From assembly GCA_948964545.1 (NCBI GenBank), contig CAREDV010000002.1, forward strand, positions 91,983 through 155,982: DNA of 64,000 nucleotides, given 5' to 3'. Position numbers and translations under genes: made by a program. Of the stretch, positions 16,965-25,168 are shown one piece after another (positions within the stretch are counted from its first letter, which is position 1; each line of letters begins with the position of its first letter). Origin of the DNA: an uncultured bacterium (lineage in GTDB: Bacteria; Cyanobacteriota; Vampirovibrionia; Gastranaerophilales; Gastranaerophilaceae). The notes beneath the pieces were generated by a model. The model saw only the letters and a list, made by a program, of their open reading frames with translations, searched no databases and was not told the origin of the DNA.

Positions 16965-17232
16965 GCATTTCGGACATGGGGGAAATTTTTGTGTTTACGT
17001 ATTTCTCATACTATTTACTATTCTGAACCGCAGCTAAATTTCCATACTACTTTTTGGGAAGCAGCTAGTGGTTTGTACGGTAAGATGATAAAAAAAACAT
17101 ACGATTGCTCTTGAAGTAGCACGAGATTTTGATAAAATTGCTGCTGCAGAGGCTCAAAAGGCTCTTACCAAAGCTGAGATTGCCGCAAAAAAAGAACAAA
17201 CAGTATCAAGACTTAAAGATTTATTCGGTTAA
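16965..17232 (+). pseudogene. frameshifted remnant of a small protein gene
   Basis: A coding-like frame (from 16965, no start codon) runs through FHTTFWEAASGLYGKMIKK to an A8 run at 17090-17097, then stops. Removing one A joins it to IALEVARDFDKIAAAEAQK...SRLKDLFG and a stop at 17230-17232, a charged helical C-terminus. An alternative reading is a short gene starting at the ATG at 17085 (48 residues if repaired). Either a decayed gene, a slippage-controlled gene or a sequencing error. I do not recognise the family. Confidence 0.4.
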
Positions 17233-17262
17233 AAAAGCCCGATTTTAATCGGGCTTTACTAT
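17233..17262. terminator. bidirectional intrinsic terminator
   Basis: AAAGCCCGAT/ATCGGGCTTT with a 4-base loop, A-run on the left and T-rich on the right. The stop codon of the convergent M16 protease gene lies in the loop. Confidence 0.85.
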
Positions 17263-19818
17263 TGATAAAATATATTTGTCATTGAAATATTTGTTTGCAG
17301 CTTCTATGATGTCGCTTTCGGTTACGCTGTTTATAAGCTTTGCGTATTCATTGTCAAAATTATAGCCTCTGCCTGAAGTTTCAAACCAGCCGATTGTTGT
17401 CGCTTTATCGAGATTTGTTTCCTGACCGATAATGTAATGCCCCAGTAATTTGTCTTTAGCTTCCTGAAGCTCTTTAGAACCTACAAATTCGGTTTTTAGT
17501 CTGAAAACTTCTTCTTTCATTCTTTTTATTGCATAATCAAGGTTTTCGGGATTTGTTCCTATATATGTTATGAATGCACCTTTAAGAATGTTTGGTGAAT
17601 ATTGCGAGCCTAGTTGATAAGCAAGTCCGTCGCAGTCGCGCAGATTTTTAAATAATCTTGAACTCATACCTGTTCCCAATAATGAATCTATAATCTGCAA
17701 AGCTGCGTAATCTTTGCGGTTTAATACACCTGCTGTCTGCCAGCCCATAATTATCCAGTCTGTTTTAAGGTCTTTTACCTGAGTGGTAACTTTTTTACCT
17801 GCTGTTAATGCTGGGATTGAATGCTTTGAATAGTCAAACTTTTCGCCTTTTTTACCGTTAAATATTTTAGTAAATTCGTTAAGCGTTTTTTCTTTGTCTA
17901 CATTACCATTAATTGAGATTACAATATTTTGCGGATAAAAAGCTTTGTCATAATAGCTTTTTACATCTGTTTTTGTAATTTTCGGCAGTGATTTTTCAAG
18001 AACACTGTTTGAAATTGAATAGGGTGTGTTTTCAAAGATTAGTGTTTTATAGTTGTCTATTGCAATATTTAAAGGAATATCTTTGCTTTTTTTGATAGCA
18101 TTAAGTTTGTCATTTTTAGTTTTTTCTATTTCGTATTCATCAAGTGATGCGTTATTTATTACCTCATTTAAAAGTTCAAGAGTTTTGTCATATTCGTTTT
18201 TGGTTGTAAGAACGGTAATTGAAAATTTATCAGTACTTGCCGAGGGAACGATTTTAATTCCGTTATCTTCCAATGTTTTTGCGAATTCTGCGGATGAATA
18301 TCTGCTTGTGCCTTTTGTCAGAACTGAAGCTGTAATTTGAGCAGTTCCAGGGATGCTTTCTGTAAATTCGCCGCCTTTTGAAAAAATAGATATTGCTATA
18401 ATATCATTAACTGCATTAGGGGTTAAAAGCAAAGCAGCACCGTTTGAAAGTTCATATTTTTGAGTTGTTTTGTTTTCGCTCGCTAATTTTGCGGGAGCGG
18501 GTGTTTTGTTTGAAATTTTAACTTCTTTTGAATTCTCTGGCAAAAGTATTGATACTGCACTTTTTTCAACGCCTAAATATTTGTTTGCTGCGCGTTTTAC
18601 ATCATCTGCTGTCACTTTTTTTATGTTGTCGAGATAGGTTTCATAGAATTTTATGTCATCTGTTGTGACAAATGTATAACCTATTTCGCCAGCAATATTA
18701 GAGATTGATTCACGTTCGTAGTATGTGTTTCTTTCAATAATATTTTTAGCAAGCCGCAATTGTTCTGGAGTTATGCCGTTTTTTTGAATATTTTTAATTT
18801 CATCAAAAATTGCATCTTCAAGCATAGTGCATTTATCTGGTGTAAAGTTTGCAGATATATAAAATATGCCATCGTCTTTAAATCCTGTATTTACAGCAGA
18901 AATTGTATTTGCAAGCTGTTTATTTTCTTTTATGTTTCTGTAAAATACTGATGAACGTCCGTCGCCAAGAATTGTTGAAAGAATATCAAGCGCGTATGAA
19001 TCTTTGTCATCAATTTTAGTTCCCCTGAAGCCAACCAGCATATACCCAGATTGAACATCTGCATAAGCAGTATTTTTAGCTTGGGATGTTAATATTTTTT
19101 CCTGTGGATAAATATTTTTTACAGGCTTTTTGTATTCTGCATTGAAATCTTTTTTTACTTTTTCAATAGCTGAAGCACTGTCAACGTCGCCGACAATTAC
19201 TGTAACCATATTTGACGGATTATAGAATTGGTTGTAATATTCAAGGATTTTATCGCGGTGAATTGTGCTTATAATATCTGATGTTCCGATAACCTTTCTT
19301 TTATAAGGGTGAGTTGTATAAAGCATTTTTATAAGATTGTCGTAAACAAGTGTCTGCGGAGAATTTGCATCTTTCATAATTTCTTCGATTACGACTTTTC
19401 TTTCTTTTTCAAGTTCTTTTCTTGGGATTAAAGGGTGAAGAAGCATATCTGAATGCATGTTCAAGGCTAAATCAAAATCTTTTGAGGGAATTGTGACATA
19501 ATAATGTGTAAAATCTTTGCTTGTAGCTGCATTTGTTAATGCACCTTTAGTTTCCAGGATTTTGTCAAATTCTCCTGGTGCGTGGTTTGTTGTTCCTTTG
19601 AAGAATAAATGTTCTAAAAAATGAGATACGCCGTTATTTTCTTCGTTTTCATTAATTGAACCTGTTTTAATCCAGGTGTCAATCGTAACAATCGGGTTTG
19701 TTTTAACTTCTTTTATTACAACGGTATGTCCGTTATCAAGTTTGTATACATTGAAGTCAGTACCATAAACTATTACACCGATAAAAATTGTAATTATAGC
19801 TATTGCAAATTTTTTCAT
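17245..19818 (-). CDS. M16 family zinc metallopeptidase, exported, two-domain
   Basis: About 857 residues from the ATG at 19818 (AGGGG, 5-base spacer). A hydrophobic signal or anchor is at residues 4-19. The inverted zinc motif HFLEH (His66, Glu69, His70) with a later KVVIEEI is the active M16 N-terminal domain. A second homologous half beginning near residue 445 (KYELSNGAALLLTPN) lacks HxxEH, as usual for the inactive partner half. The fused N+C arrangement resembles PqqL/pitrilysin-like and cyanobacterial periplasmic M16 proteins. It would degrade or process peptides in the periplasm. The neighbouring genes give no substrate clue. Confidence 0.9.
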   Translation of the reverse strand: MKKFAIAIITIFIGVIVYGTDFNVYKLDNGHTVVIKEVKTNPIVTIDTWIKTGSINENEENNGVSHFLEHLFFKGTTNHAPGEFDKILETKGALTNAATSKDFTHYYVTIPSKDFDLALNMHSDMLLHPLIPRKELEKERKVVIEEIMKDANSPQTLVYDNLIKMLYTTHPYKRKVIGTSDIISTIHRDKILEYYNQFYNPSNMVTVIVGDVDSASAIEKVKKDFNAEYKKPVKNIYPQEKILTSQAKNTAYADVQSGYMLVGFRGTKIDDKDSYALDILSTILGDGRSSVFYRNIKENKQLANTISAVNTGFKDDGIFYISANFTPDKCTMLEDAIFDEIKNIQKNGITPEQLRLAKNIIERNTYYERESISNIAGEIGYTFVTTDDIKFYETYLDNIKKVTADDVKRAANKYLGVEKSAVSILLPENSKEVKISNKTPAPAKLASENKTTQKYELSNGAALLLTPNAVNDIIAISIFSKGGEFTESIPGTAQITASVLTKGTSRYSSAEFAKTLEDNGIKIVPSASTDKFSITVLTTKNEYDKTLELLNEVINNASLDEYEIEKTKNDKLNAIKKSKDIPLNIAIDNYKTLIFENTPYSISNSVLEKSLPKITKTDVKSYYDKAFYPQNIVISINGNVDKEKTLNEFTKIFNGKKGEKFDYSKHSIPALTAGKKVTTQVKDLKTDWIIMGWQTAGVLNRKDYAALQIIDSLLGTGMSSRLFKNLRDCDGLAYQLGSQYSPNILKGAFITYIGTNPENLDYAIKRMKEEVFRLKTEFVGSKELQEAKDKLLGHYIIGQETNLDKATTIGWFETSGRGYNFDNEYAKLINSVTESDIIEAANKYFNDKYILSIVKPD

Positions 19819-19877
19819 TATATCCCCTCTCATTATTATTTATAATGATACAATAAATTTTTAAATAGGAAAAGTGT

Positions 19878-20141
19878 TTATTTTTTGATTAATTTTTTTA
19901 AAAACGGGAAAGCAATTGCAAGAGAAGCAAGACCTAAAAATACAAAAACTGATTTTGGCGTCTTTTTCTCATTTAGTTTTTTAGCTTTTTTTTGGCCCTC
20001 GTAAATATCTCTATTAAGCTGGTTAAAATCACGTGTTGCCTTGGCATCAGAATATAAAACAGGTTTATAAAATCTGTCGGGCGGAATAACAACTCCGACA
20101 TTAAAACTAGTATTTTTCATATGCTGATTTACACTTTCCAT
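19878..20141 (-). CDS. small hypothetical protein with C-terminal membrane helix
   Basis: 87 residues from the ATG at 20141, which has AGGA just upstream; a longer start at 20162 is possible. The N-terminal half is soluble. A charged lysine-rich segment (GQKKAKKLNEKK) precedes one hydrophobic helix (SVFVFLGLASLAIAFPFL) and a KKLIKK tail, the layout of a tail-anchored protein facing the cytoplasm. Divergent from the perR operon. Family not recognised. Confidence 0.6.
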   Translation of the reverse strand: MESVNQHMKNTSFNVGVVIPPDRFYKPVLYSDAKATRDFNQLNRDIYEGQKKAKKLNEKKTPKSVFVFLGLASLAIAFPFLKKLIKK

Positions 20142-20205
20142 ACTTCCTATAAAACAAAACACACTTTAAAATTGCCTAATATATATAGTTATATTAAGAC
20201 AAGTG

Positions 20206-20234
20206 TTGACAAAAATTGTATTGCTTTATAAAAT
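20206..20234 (+). promoter_or_regulatory. promoter of perR-rubredoxin-flavodiiron operon
   Basis: Perfect -35 TTGACA (20206-20211), 17-base spacer, -10 TAAAAT (20229-20234). AT-rich imperfect inverted repeats just upstream (ATATATATAGTTATAT) could be the site of a Fur/PerR-type autoregulator, but no exact box is seen. Confidence 0.75.
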
Positions 20235-20259
20235 AAGAATTATTACTACTTTTAAAATT

Positions 20260-20637
20260 ATGAATTATTCTAGGCAAAGAGATATTATACTTCAAACATT
20301 GAAAGAAAATGTTGTCCATCCGACAGCAGAATACTTATATGGAATTTTAAAAGAGAAAGAAACAGGTATAAGCCTTGCAACTTTATACAGGAATTTAAAT
20401 CAACTTGCAGATAAAGGTATAATAAAAAAAATAGATGGACTTGAAACTTCATCGCATTTTGATCATAATACACATGAACATTATCATTTTATATGTGATA
20501 AATGTAAGAGAGTTTTTGATATTCCCGTTCTTGTTGCGCCTGATGTAGCTGCCAAAACAGAACAGGAAACAGGCTTTATAGTAAAAGGATATGATATTGC
20601 AATTCATGGGATTTGCAATGAATGTAAAAGTGCATAG
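20260..20637 (+). CDS. perR: Fur family regulator, PerR-like
   Basis: 125 residues from the ATG at 20260. The longer frame from 20203 would start inside the promoter and is rejected. The N-terminal winged helix contains ISLATLYRNLNQLADKG. The metal-binding half has HEHYHFICDKC and a second CNEC, so Cys79/82 and Cys119/122 form the structural zinc site, with His-rich regulatory ligands. The next two genes are rubredoxin and a flavodiiron oxygen reductase, which points to a peroxide/oxygen-sensing PerR rather than an iron-uptake Fur. No Shine-Dalgarno is visible before the ATG. Confidence 0.88.
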   Translation: MNYSRQRDIILQTLKENVVHPTAEYLYGILKEKETGISLATLYRNLNQLADKGIIKKIDGLETSSHFDHNTHEHYHFICDKCKRVFDIPVLVAPDVAAKTEQETGFIVKGYDIAIHGICNECKSA

Positions 20638-20654
20638 CACAAGGAGAGATAAAA

Positions 20655-20792
20655 ATGGAAAAATACATTTGTACAGTATGTCAGTATGTTTATGACCCAG
20701 AAGAAAATGACGGCATAAAATTTGAGGATTTATCCGAAGATTATACATGTCCGCTTTGTAATGTAGGCAAAGATATGTTTGAAAAAGAGTAA
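20655..20792 (+). CDS. rubredoxin
   Basis: 45 residues, below common gene-calling cut-offs. Both iron-binding knuckles are present: CTVCQYVYDP (Cys6, Cys9) and CPLCNVGKDMF (Cys36 and Cys39). Aromatic residues typical of rubredoxin are kept. It is slightly shorter than the usual 52-54 residues because the middle loop is reduced. AAGGAGA precedes the ATG. It lies between perR and the flavodiiron gene and is the likely direct electron donor to the latter. Confidence 0.92.
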   Translation: MEKYICTVCQYVYDPEENDGIKFEDLSEDYTCPLCNVGKDMFEKE

Positions 20793-20805
20793 AAGAGGGT
20801 AAAAA

Positions 20806-21987
20806 ATGTTTCAAGAAATTAAAAATAATATTTTCTATTGCGGTTTAAACGACTGCGACAGAAGAATTTTTGACGAACTTATTCCGCTTGAACACGGTAC
20901 AAGCTATAATTCTTATCTTGTAAAAGGTTCTGAAAAAACTGCAATTATTGATACAATGTATCCGCCAAAAACTAAAGAGTATTTAAAAAGACTTTGTGAT
21001 AATAAAATCGGGAAAGTGGATTATATTATTGCAAATCACGGCGAACAGGATCATTCAGGTTCTATACCTGCACTTTTGGAAAGATATCCTAATGCAGTGG
21101 TTTTAACTAATCCGAAAGTCGCAGAAAATATTAAATCAATGCTTTTGGTGCCTGAAGAAAAAATCAGAGTAATTGCTGATGGTGAAGAAGTATCACTTGG
21201 CGATAAAACTTTAAAATTCATCTTTGCTCCAGGAGTTCACTGGCCTGATACAATGTTTACATTATTAAAAGAAGATAATGTGATTTGTACATGTGACTTT
21301 TTAGGAGCACATTATACATTCTCTGATGTTTTTGCTGCAGAAAGCAAAGAACTTGAACATAGTGCAAAACGTTATTATGCAGAGATTATGATGCCGTTTA
21401 GAATGATGTGCAAAAAATATACACAGATGATTAAAGATATGAATGTCGATATGATTTTGCCAAGCCATGGTCCTGTTCATACAAGACCTGATTATATTCT
21501 GGACTTGTACACAGATTGGACATCAGATGCTCCGAAAAATCTTGTTGCACTGCCTTATGTTTCAATGTACGAAAGTACAAAAGAAATGGTTGATTATTTA
21601 AGTGCAAAACTAAACGAAAAAGGTATTGAAACATTCAAATTTGATATCGTAGATGATGATTTAGGCGATTTGGCAATGGCATTAGTTGATGCTGCGACAA
21701 TTGTTATGGGAACTTCAATGGTTCTTGCAGGCCCTCACCCTATGGCAGTTAACGTTGCTTACCTTGCATCTGTTTTAAGACCAAAAGCAAAATTTGCGTC
21801 ACTAATTGGTTCATACGGCTGGGGCGGAAAATTGTTTGATTTAATCGCGCAGCTTCTTGCACCGTTGAAATTAGACTTGGTTGAACCTTTGCAAGTTAAA
21901 GGAAAGCCGAAAGAAGAGGATTTCAAAAAGCTTGATGAAATGGCAGAAAGCATTTTTGAAAAACATAAATCAATCGGATTGGTATAA
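20806..21987 (+). CDS. fprA: flavodiiron protein (A-type flavoprotein, oxygen/NO reductase)
   Basis: 393 residues. The N-terminal metallo-beta-lactamase-like domain holds the diiron ligands: HGEQDH at 78-83, the later GVHWPD, CDFLGAH and LPSHGPVH. A C-terminal flavodoxin domain (from about 250, VSMYESTKEMVDYLS; MGTSMVLAGPHP) binds FMN. Such enzymes reduce O2 to water, or NO to N2O, with rubredoxin electrons. The operon with PerR and rubredoxin fits oxygen detoxification in an anaerobe. It lacks the extra flavin reductase domain of cyanobacterial Flv proteins, so it is the anaerobe type. A strong terminator follows. Confidence 0.95.
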   Translation: MFQEIKNNIFYCGLNDCDRRIFDELIPLEHGTSYNSYLVKGSEKTAIIDTMYPPKTKEYLKRLCDNKIGKVDYIIANHGEQDHSGSIPALLERYPNAVVLTNPKVAENIKSMLLVPEEKIRVIADGEEVSLGDKTLKFIFAPGVHWPDTMFTLLKEDNVICTCDFLGAHYTFSDVFAAESKELEHSAKRYYAEIMMPFRMMCKKYTQMIKDMNVDMILPSHGPVHTRPDYILDLYTDWTSDAPKNLVALPYVSMYESTKEMVDYLSAKLNEKGIETFKFDIVDDDLGDLAMALVDAATIVMGTSMVLAGPHPMAVNVAYLASVLRPKAKFASLIGSYGWGGKLFDLIAQLLAPLKLDLVEPLQVKGKPKEEDFKKLDEMAESIFEKHKSIGLV

Positions 21988-21989
21988 TA

Positions 21990-22022
21990 ACAAAAAAGCT
22001 CCTTTTAAAGGAGCTTTTTTTT
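21990..22022. terminator. bidirectional intrinsic terminator
   Basis: AAAAAGCTCCTTT/AAAGGAGCTTTTT inverted repeat between the convergent flavodiiron and thrS genes; the thrS stop lies at its edge. Confidence 0.9.
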
Positions 22023-23814
22023 AGGCTTTAAATGAACTTTCCGAACTGCGTGATTTTATTTCTTCTTCTATTTTTGAAATAAATTCATCTATGTTTAATG
22101 TTCCTACCTGTCCAATACCGCGGGCACGAACTGCAACAGAATCTGCCTCAATCTCTTTGTCGCCGATAACGCATACGTAAGGGATTTTCTTATCTTGTAA
22201 GCTCTCGCGTATTTTGTAATTCATTGATTCTGAGCGGTCGTCAAGGTTGACTCTAATTCCCGCATCACGCATTTTTTTGTATACTTTTTCAGCAAAATCA
22301 ATATGTTTTTCGTTTGAAATAGGAACAATTGCAACCTGTGTCGGCGCAAGCCATGTAGGAAATGCTCCTGCATAATGCTCAATTAAGATTCCGTGGAAAC
22401 GTTCCATAGAGCCGAAAATTACTCGGTGTAACATTAATGGAGTTTTCAACTGACCGTCTTTGTCCTGATATTTGATATCAAATCTTGCAGGAAGGTTAAA
22501 GTCAAGTTGAATTGTAGCACATTGCCATGTTCTACCGATTGCATCTTTAATTTTAAAGTCGATTTTTGGCCCATAGAATGCGCCATCGCCTTCATTAATA
22601 TCGTATTTCATACCGCGGCGTTCCATAGCTTCTTTCAAGCCTGCTTCTGCTTTATTCCAGTTTTCAATTTCGCCAACAAAGCTTTCTGGGCGTGTTGAAA
22701 GTTCAACTTCAAATTCCATATTGAAAATTTTCATAGTATCAGCTACAAAGTCAATAACAGCATTGATTTCGTCCACGAGCTGTTCTGGTGTACAGAAAAT
22801 ATGCGCATCATCTTGAGTAAACCCTTGAACGCGTGTTAAGCCTGATAATGCACCTGATTTTTCTTTTCTGTAAACAGTACCGAGTTCAGCCATTCTTAAA
22901 GGCAGTGAACGGTATGAATATCTGTTAGCCTGATAAATCAAAATATGAAACGGACAGTTCATTGGTTTTACAACAAACTGGTCATCAGAATCTTCATCTT
23001 TTTGAACAAAGAACATATTTTCTTTGTAGTGATCCATGTGACCTGAAATTTCCCATAATTTAGATTTAGCGATTTGAGGTGTGTTTACAATTACGTAACC
23101 GCGTTTTCTGTGTTCAGTTCTCCAGTAGTTTTCAATTTCTTCTCTTACTGTTGCAAGATTTGGGTGCCACAATACAAGTCCGCCTCCCATTTCTTCTCTT
23201 GTTGAGAACAAGTCAAGTTTTGCACCGATTTTTCTGTGATCGCGTTTTTCAGCTTCTTCAATAAAGTGAAGATAGTCTGCTAAATCTTCTTTTGTCCAGA
23301 ATGCTGTTGCATAAATTCTTTGGAGCATTTTGTTTTTAGCGTTTCCGCGCCAGTAAGCGCCTGCAACTTTTAAAAGTTTAAATGCGTTTGCTTTAATATA
23401 TGAAGTATTTGGAAGGTGAGGGCCTGCGCAAAGGTCATTAAATAATGCATTTCCGTCTTTATCTTTTGTGATAAATAATGTCGGATTGTCATTTTTGTGT
23501 TCTTCCAATAATTCAGCTTTGTAAATTTCGCCCTGTTCTTTGAATTCAGCGATTTGTTTTTCTACGTCAGGAATTACGTATTTTTCGAATGAAAGATTTT
23601 GTTTAACAATATTTTTCATTTCTTCTTCGATTTTAACAAGATCTTCTTCTGTGAAGGCATGGCCGTCGGTTAAATCGAAATCGTAATAAAAACCGTTTTC
23701 AACAGCAGGCCCTATAGCTAACTTTGCTGATGGGAACAACTTTTGAACGGCTTGTGCCATAACGTGTGATGTTGAGTGTCTTAAAATACTCAAAGTTTCT
23801 TGATTTTTTTCCAT
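22021..23814 (-). CDS. thrS: threonyl-tRNA synthetase without TGS domain
   Basis: 597 residues. It begins directly at the editing/second additional domain (LRHSTSHVMAQAVQKLFP). The catalytic class II core follows with MNCPFHILIY (zinc cysteine), TQDDAHIFC and MLHRVIFGSMERF, then an anticodon domain (VAIPVSNE-like VAIVPISNEKH). The N-terminal TGS domain (about 60 residues) found in E. coli ThrRS is missing. The ATG at 23814 has a GGA-containing ribosome site, so the shortness is real. No T-box or operator-like leader is evident in the 90 bases upstream, which hold a small GGGGTGGATCCCCC palindrome. Confidence 0.95.
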   Translation of the reverse strand: MEKNQETLSILRHSTSHVMAQAVQKLFPSAKLAIGPAVENGFYYDFDLTDGHAFTEEDLVKIEEEMKNIVKQNLSFEKYVIPDVEKQIAEFKEQGEIYKAELLEEHKNDNPTLFITKDKDGNALFNDLCAGPHLPNTSYIKANAFKLLKVAGAYWRGNAKNKMLQRIYATAFWTKEDLADYLHFIEEAEKRDHRKIGAKLDLFSTREEMGGGLVLWHPNLATVREEIENYWRTEHRKRGYVIVNTPQIAKSKLWEISGHMDHYKENMFFVQKDEDSDDQFVVKPMNCPFHILIYQANRYSYRSLPLRMAELGTVYRKEKSGALSGLTRVQGFTQDDAHIFCTPEQLVDEINAVIDFVADTMKIFNMEFEVELSTRPESFVGEIENWNKAEAGLKEAMERRGMKYDINEGDGAFYGPKIDFKIKDAIGRTWQCATIQLDFNLPARFDIKYQDKDGQLKTPLMLHRVIFGSMERFHGILIEHYAGAFPTWLAPTQVAIVPISNEKHIDFAEKVYKKMRDAGIRVNLDDRSESMNYKIRESLQDKKIPYVCVIGDKEIEADSVAVRARGIGQVGTLNIDEFISKIEEEIKSRSSESSFKA

Positions 23815-23904
23815 TTCTATCCTTTCTTGGTCAACGATAACATTCGAAAGACCGCTTTTGGGGTGGATCCCCCATACTACAAGAATAGTTTAGCACAAAA
23901 AGAA

Positions 23905-24653
23905 TTAATAATTCATTTTTCCTTCTGTAATTACTCTATAAGCACAGCTATGCCCGCTTTTACCTTTCCCGCAGGTATCAGCACGTTTAAAACCGCGCTT
24001 GGCTGCTTCCGTGTCAGAAATATAAGGCAATAATTTTCCAGATTTATCATTCAATAAATAAAGGAAAAATATATCACGTCCTACAGTATTGGGTCCTTTC
24101 CAGCCGTTTACATCTATAATAAATGACATGAAAGGAGTGCCGTAAAAAGTTCCCCCTTTATGAAGTGAAAACCTGATACCAATCATGGTTCCGTCATTTA
24201 ACATTATCGGGTATGCGTAAGCAAACAAATCCCAGCCGTATATATCATTTCCTTTTGTACCATCCAAATTTTTATAACTCATTGTTCTAAAACGTTTTGT
24301 ACCGTCACAAAAAGTCGCATCTATGCTCCAACCCATTTCAGAAAGTCTATAACAGCTGGTTTGCAAATGTTTTACATAATTGCTTACTATATAGTCGTTT
24401 GCTGAATTATCAGCGGAATTATGTGCAGTATAAGCCCAACTATCAGGAGTGCCTTCTTCTTGAATTATTGTATTTGTTACTTGTTGTAAAACAGAGTAAT
24501 TCTTTTTTAATCTTTCAACATAGCCTTTATTTCGAATATTTGTGATTATAGTCGATAAAGTTAATGCCGACACAATCCCGATAATTCCTAAGGTAATTAA
24601 TACCTCTGCTAATGTAAAACCATCGGGGGGGGGGCGTTCCATGCTCTTTTCAT
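23905..24653 (-). CDS. prepilin-like protein with poly-C tract and two alternative starts
   Basis: About 245-250 residues. GFTLAEVLITLGIIGIVSA gives the prepilin peptidase site and assembly helix. The soluble domain has DVNGWKGPNTVGRDIF and ends SGHSCAYRVITEGKMNY, nearly the same as the prepilin at 37.5 kb. Ten C bases lie in the leader (plus-strand G at 24625-24634). The ATG at 24653 has the strong site AAGGAG (8-base spacer) but at ten C leads to a stop after 14 codons (MKRAWNAPPPMVLH). The ATG at 24642 is in frame at ten C (MERPPPDG|F) but is far from the SD. With 8 or 11 C the upper start is productive. So expression level or leader may switch with tract length. Confidence 0.85.
24625..24634. 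repeat. G10 homopolymer in prepilin leader (frame switch between two ATGs)
   Basis: Ten G on the plus strand (C on the coding strand), between two candidate start codons 11 bases apart and the G|F cleavage codons. n = 10 is read in frame from the ATG at 24642; n = 8 or 11 from the ATG at 24653. Confidence 0.9.
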
Positions 24654-24750
24654 AATTCTCTCTCCTTTTTTATAATCCTAACAAATCCTAACACCTTTTG
24701 CTGTAATTTTCAACGTTACAAAAAGTTACAGAAATTTTGGCGTATATTGA

Positions 24751-24778
24751 TTGTTTGTTGTAAAATATTCTTTATAAT
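24751..24778 (+). promoter_or_regulatory. promoter of ssb operon
   Basis: TTGTTT (24751-24756), 16-base spacer, perfect TATAAT (24773-24778). A short hairpin CCGAC-CAAC-GTCGG (24803-24816) lies in the leader just before the ribosome site GAGAGGA. Confidence 0.7.
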
Positions 24779-24832
24779 AGAATCTGATTATATTAAAAAA
24801 GTCCGACCAACGTCGGTAGAGAGGATATAAAA

Positions 24833-25168
24833 ATGAATACAGCTGTATTAGTGGGAAGAGTAGGCAGAGACGCTGAAATAAGATATTTTGAATCAGGTAA
24901 GGTAAGAGCTAATTTTTCTATTGCGGTTAACCGCTGGGATAGCAAAACTAAATCTGAAGTTACAGATTGGTTTAATATTGATGTTTGGGACAAACTTGCA
25001 GAATTTGCAGGTGAATATGTCAAAAAAGGTGTTCAGGTTGTTGTTGACGGCAGAGTTGCACAGAACAAATGGACAGACAAAGCTACAGGCAATGAAAGAG
25101 AAAACTTCCTTATTGTTGCAACTAGTATAAGATTGCTAGGTTCAAAAAGAGATTTAGAACAAATATGA
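24833..25168 (+). CDS. ssb: single-stranded DNA-binding protein, short form
   Basis: 111 residues made only of the OB-fold: NTAVLVGRVGRDAEIRYFES, FSIAVNRW, TDWFNIDVWDKLAE and VVDGRVAQNKW. The acidic glycine-rich tail ending DDIPF of ordinary bacterial SSB is missing; the protein stops right after the fold at SKRDLEQI. Short tailless SSBs are typical of Cyanobacteria, which supports the lineage call. It should coat ssDNA in replication, repair and possibly competence, but cannot recruit partners through a classic tail. Its stop overlaps the next start (ATGA). Confidence 0.93.
   Translation: MNTAVLVGRVGRDAEIRYFESGKVRANFSIAVNRWDSKTKSEVTDWFNIDVWDKLAEFAGEYVKKGVQVVVDGRVAQNKWTDKATGNERENFLIVATSIRLLGSKRDLEQI

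Noticed and set aside
20203..20259. N-terminal extension of PerR
   Set aside because: It would start inside the -35 box of the operon promoter.
23815..23904. T-box or threonyl operator before thrS
   Set aside because: No T-box sequence and too short; only a small GGATCC-centred palindrome.
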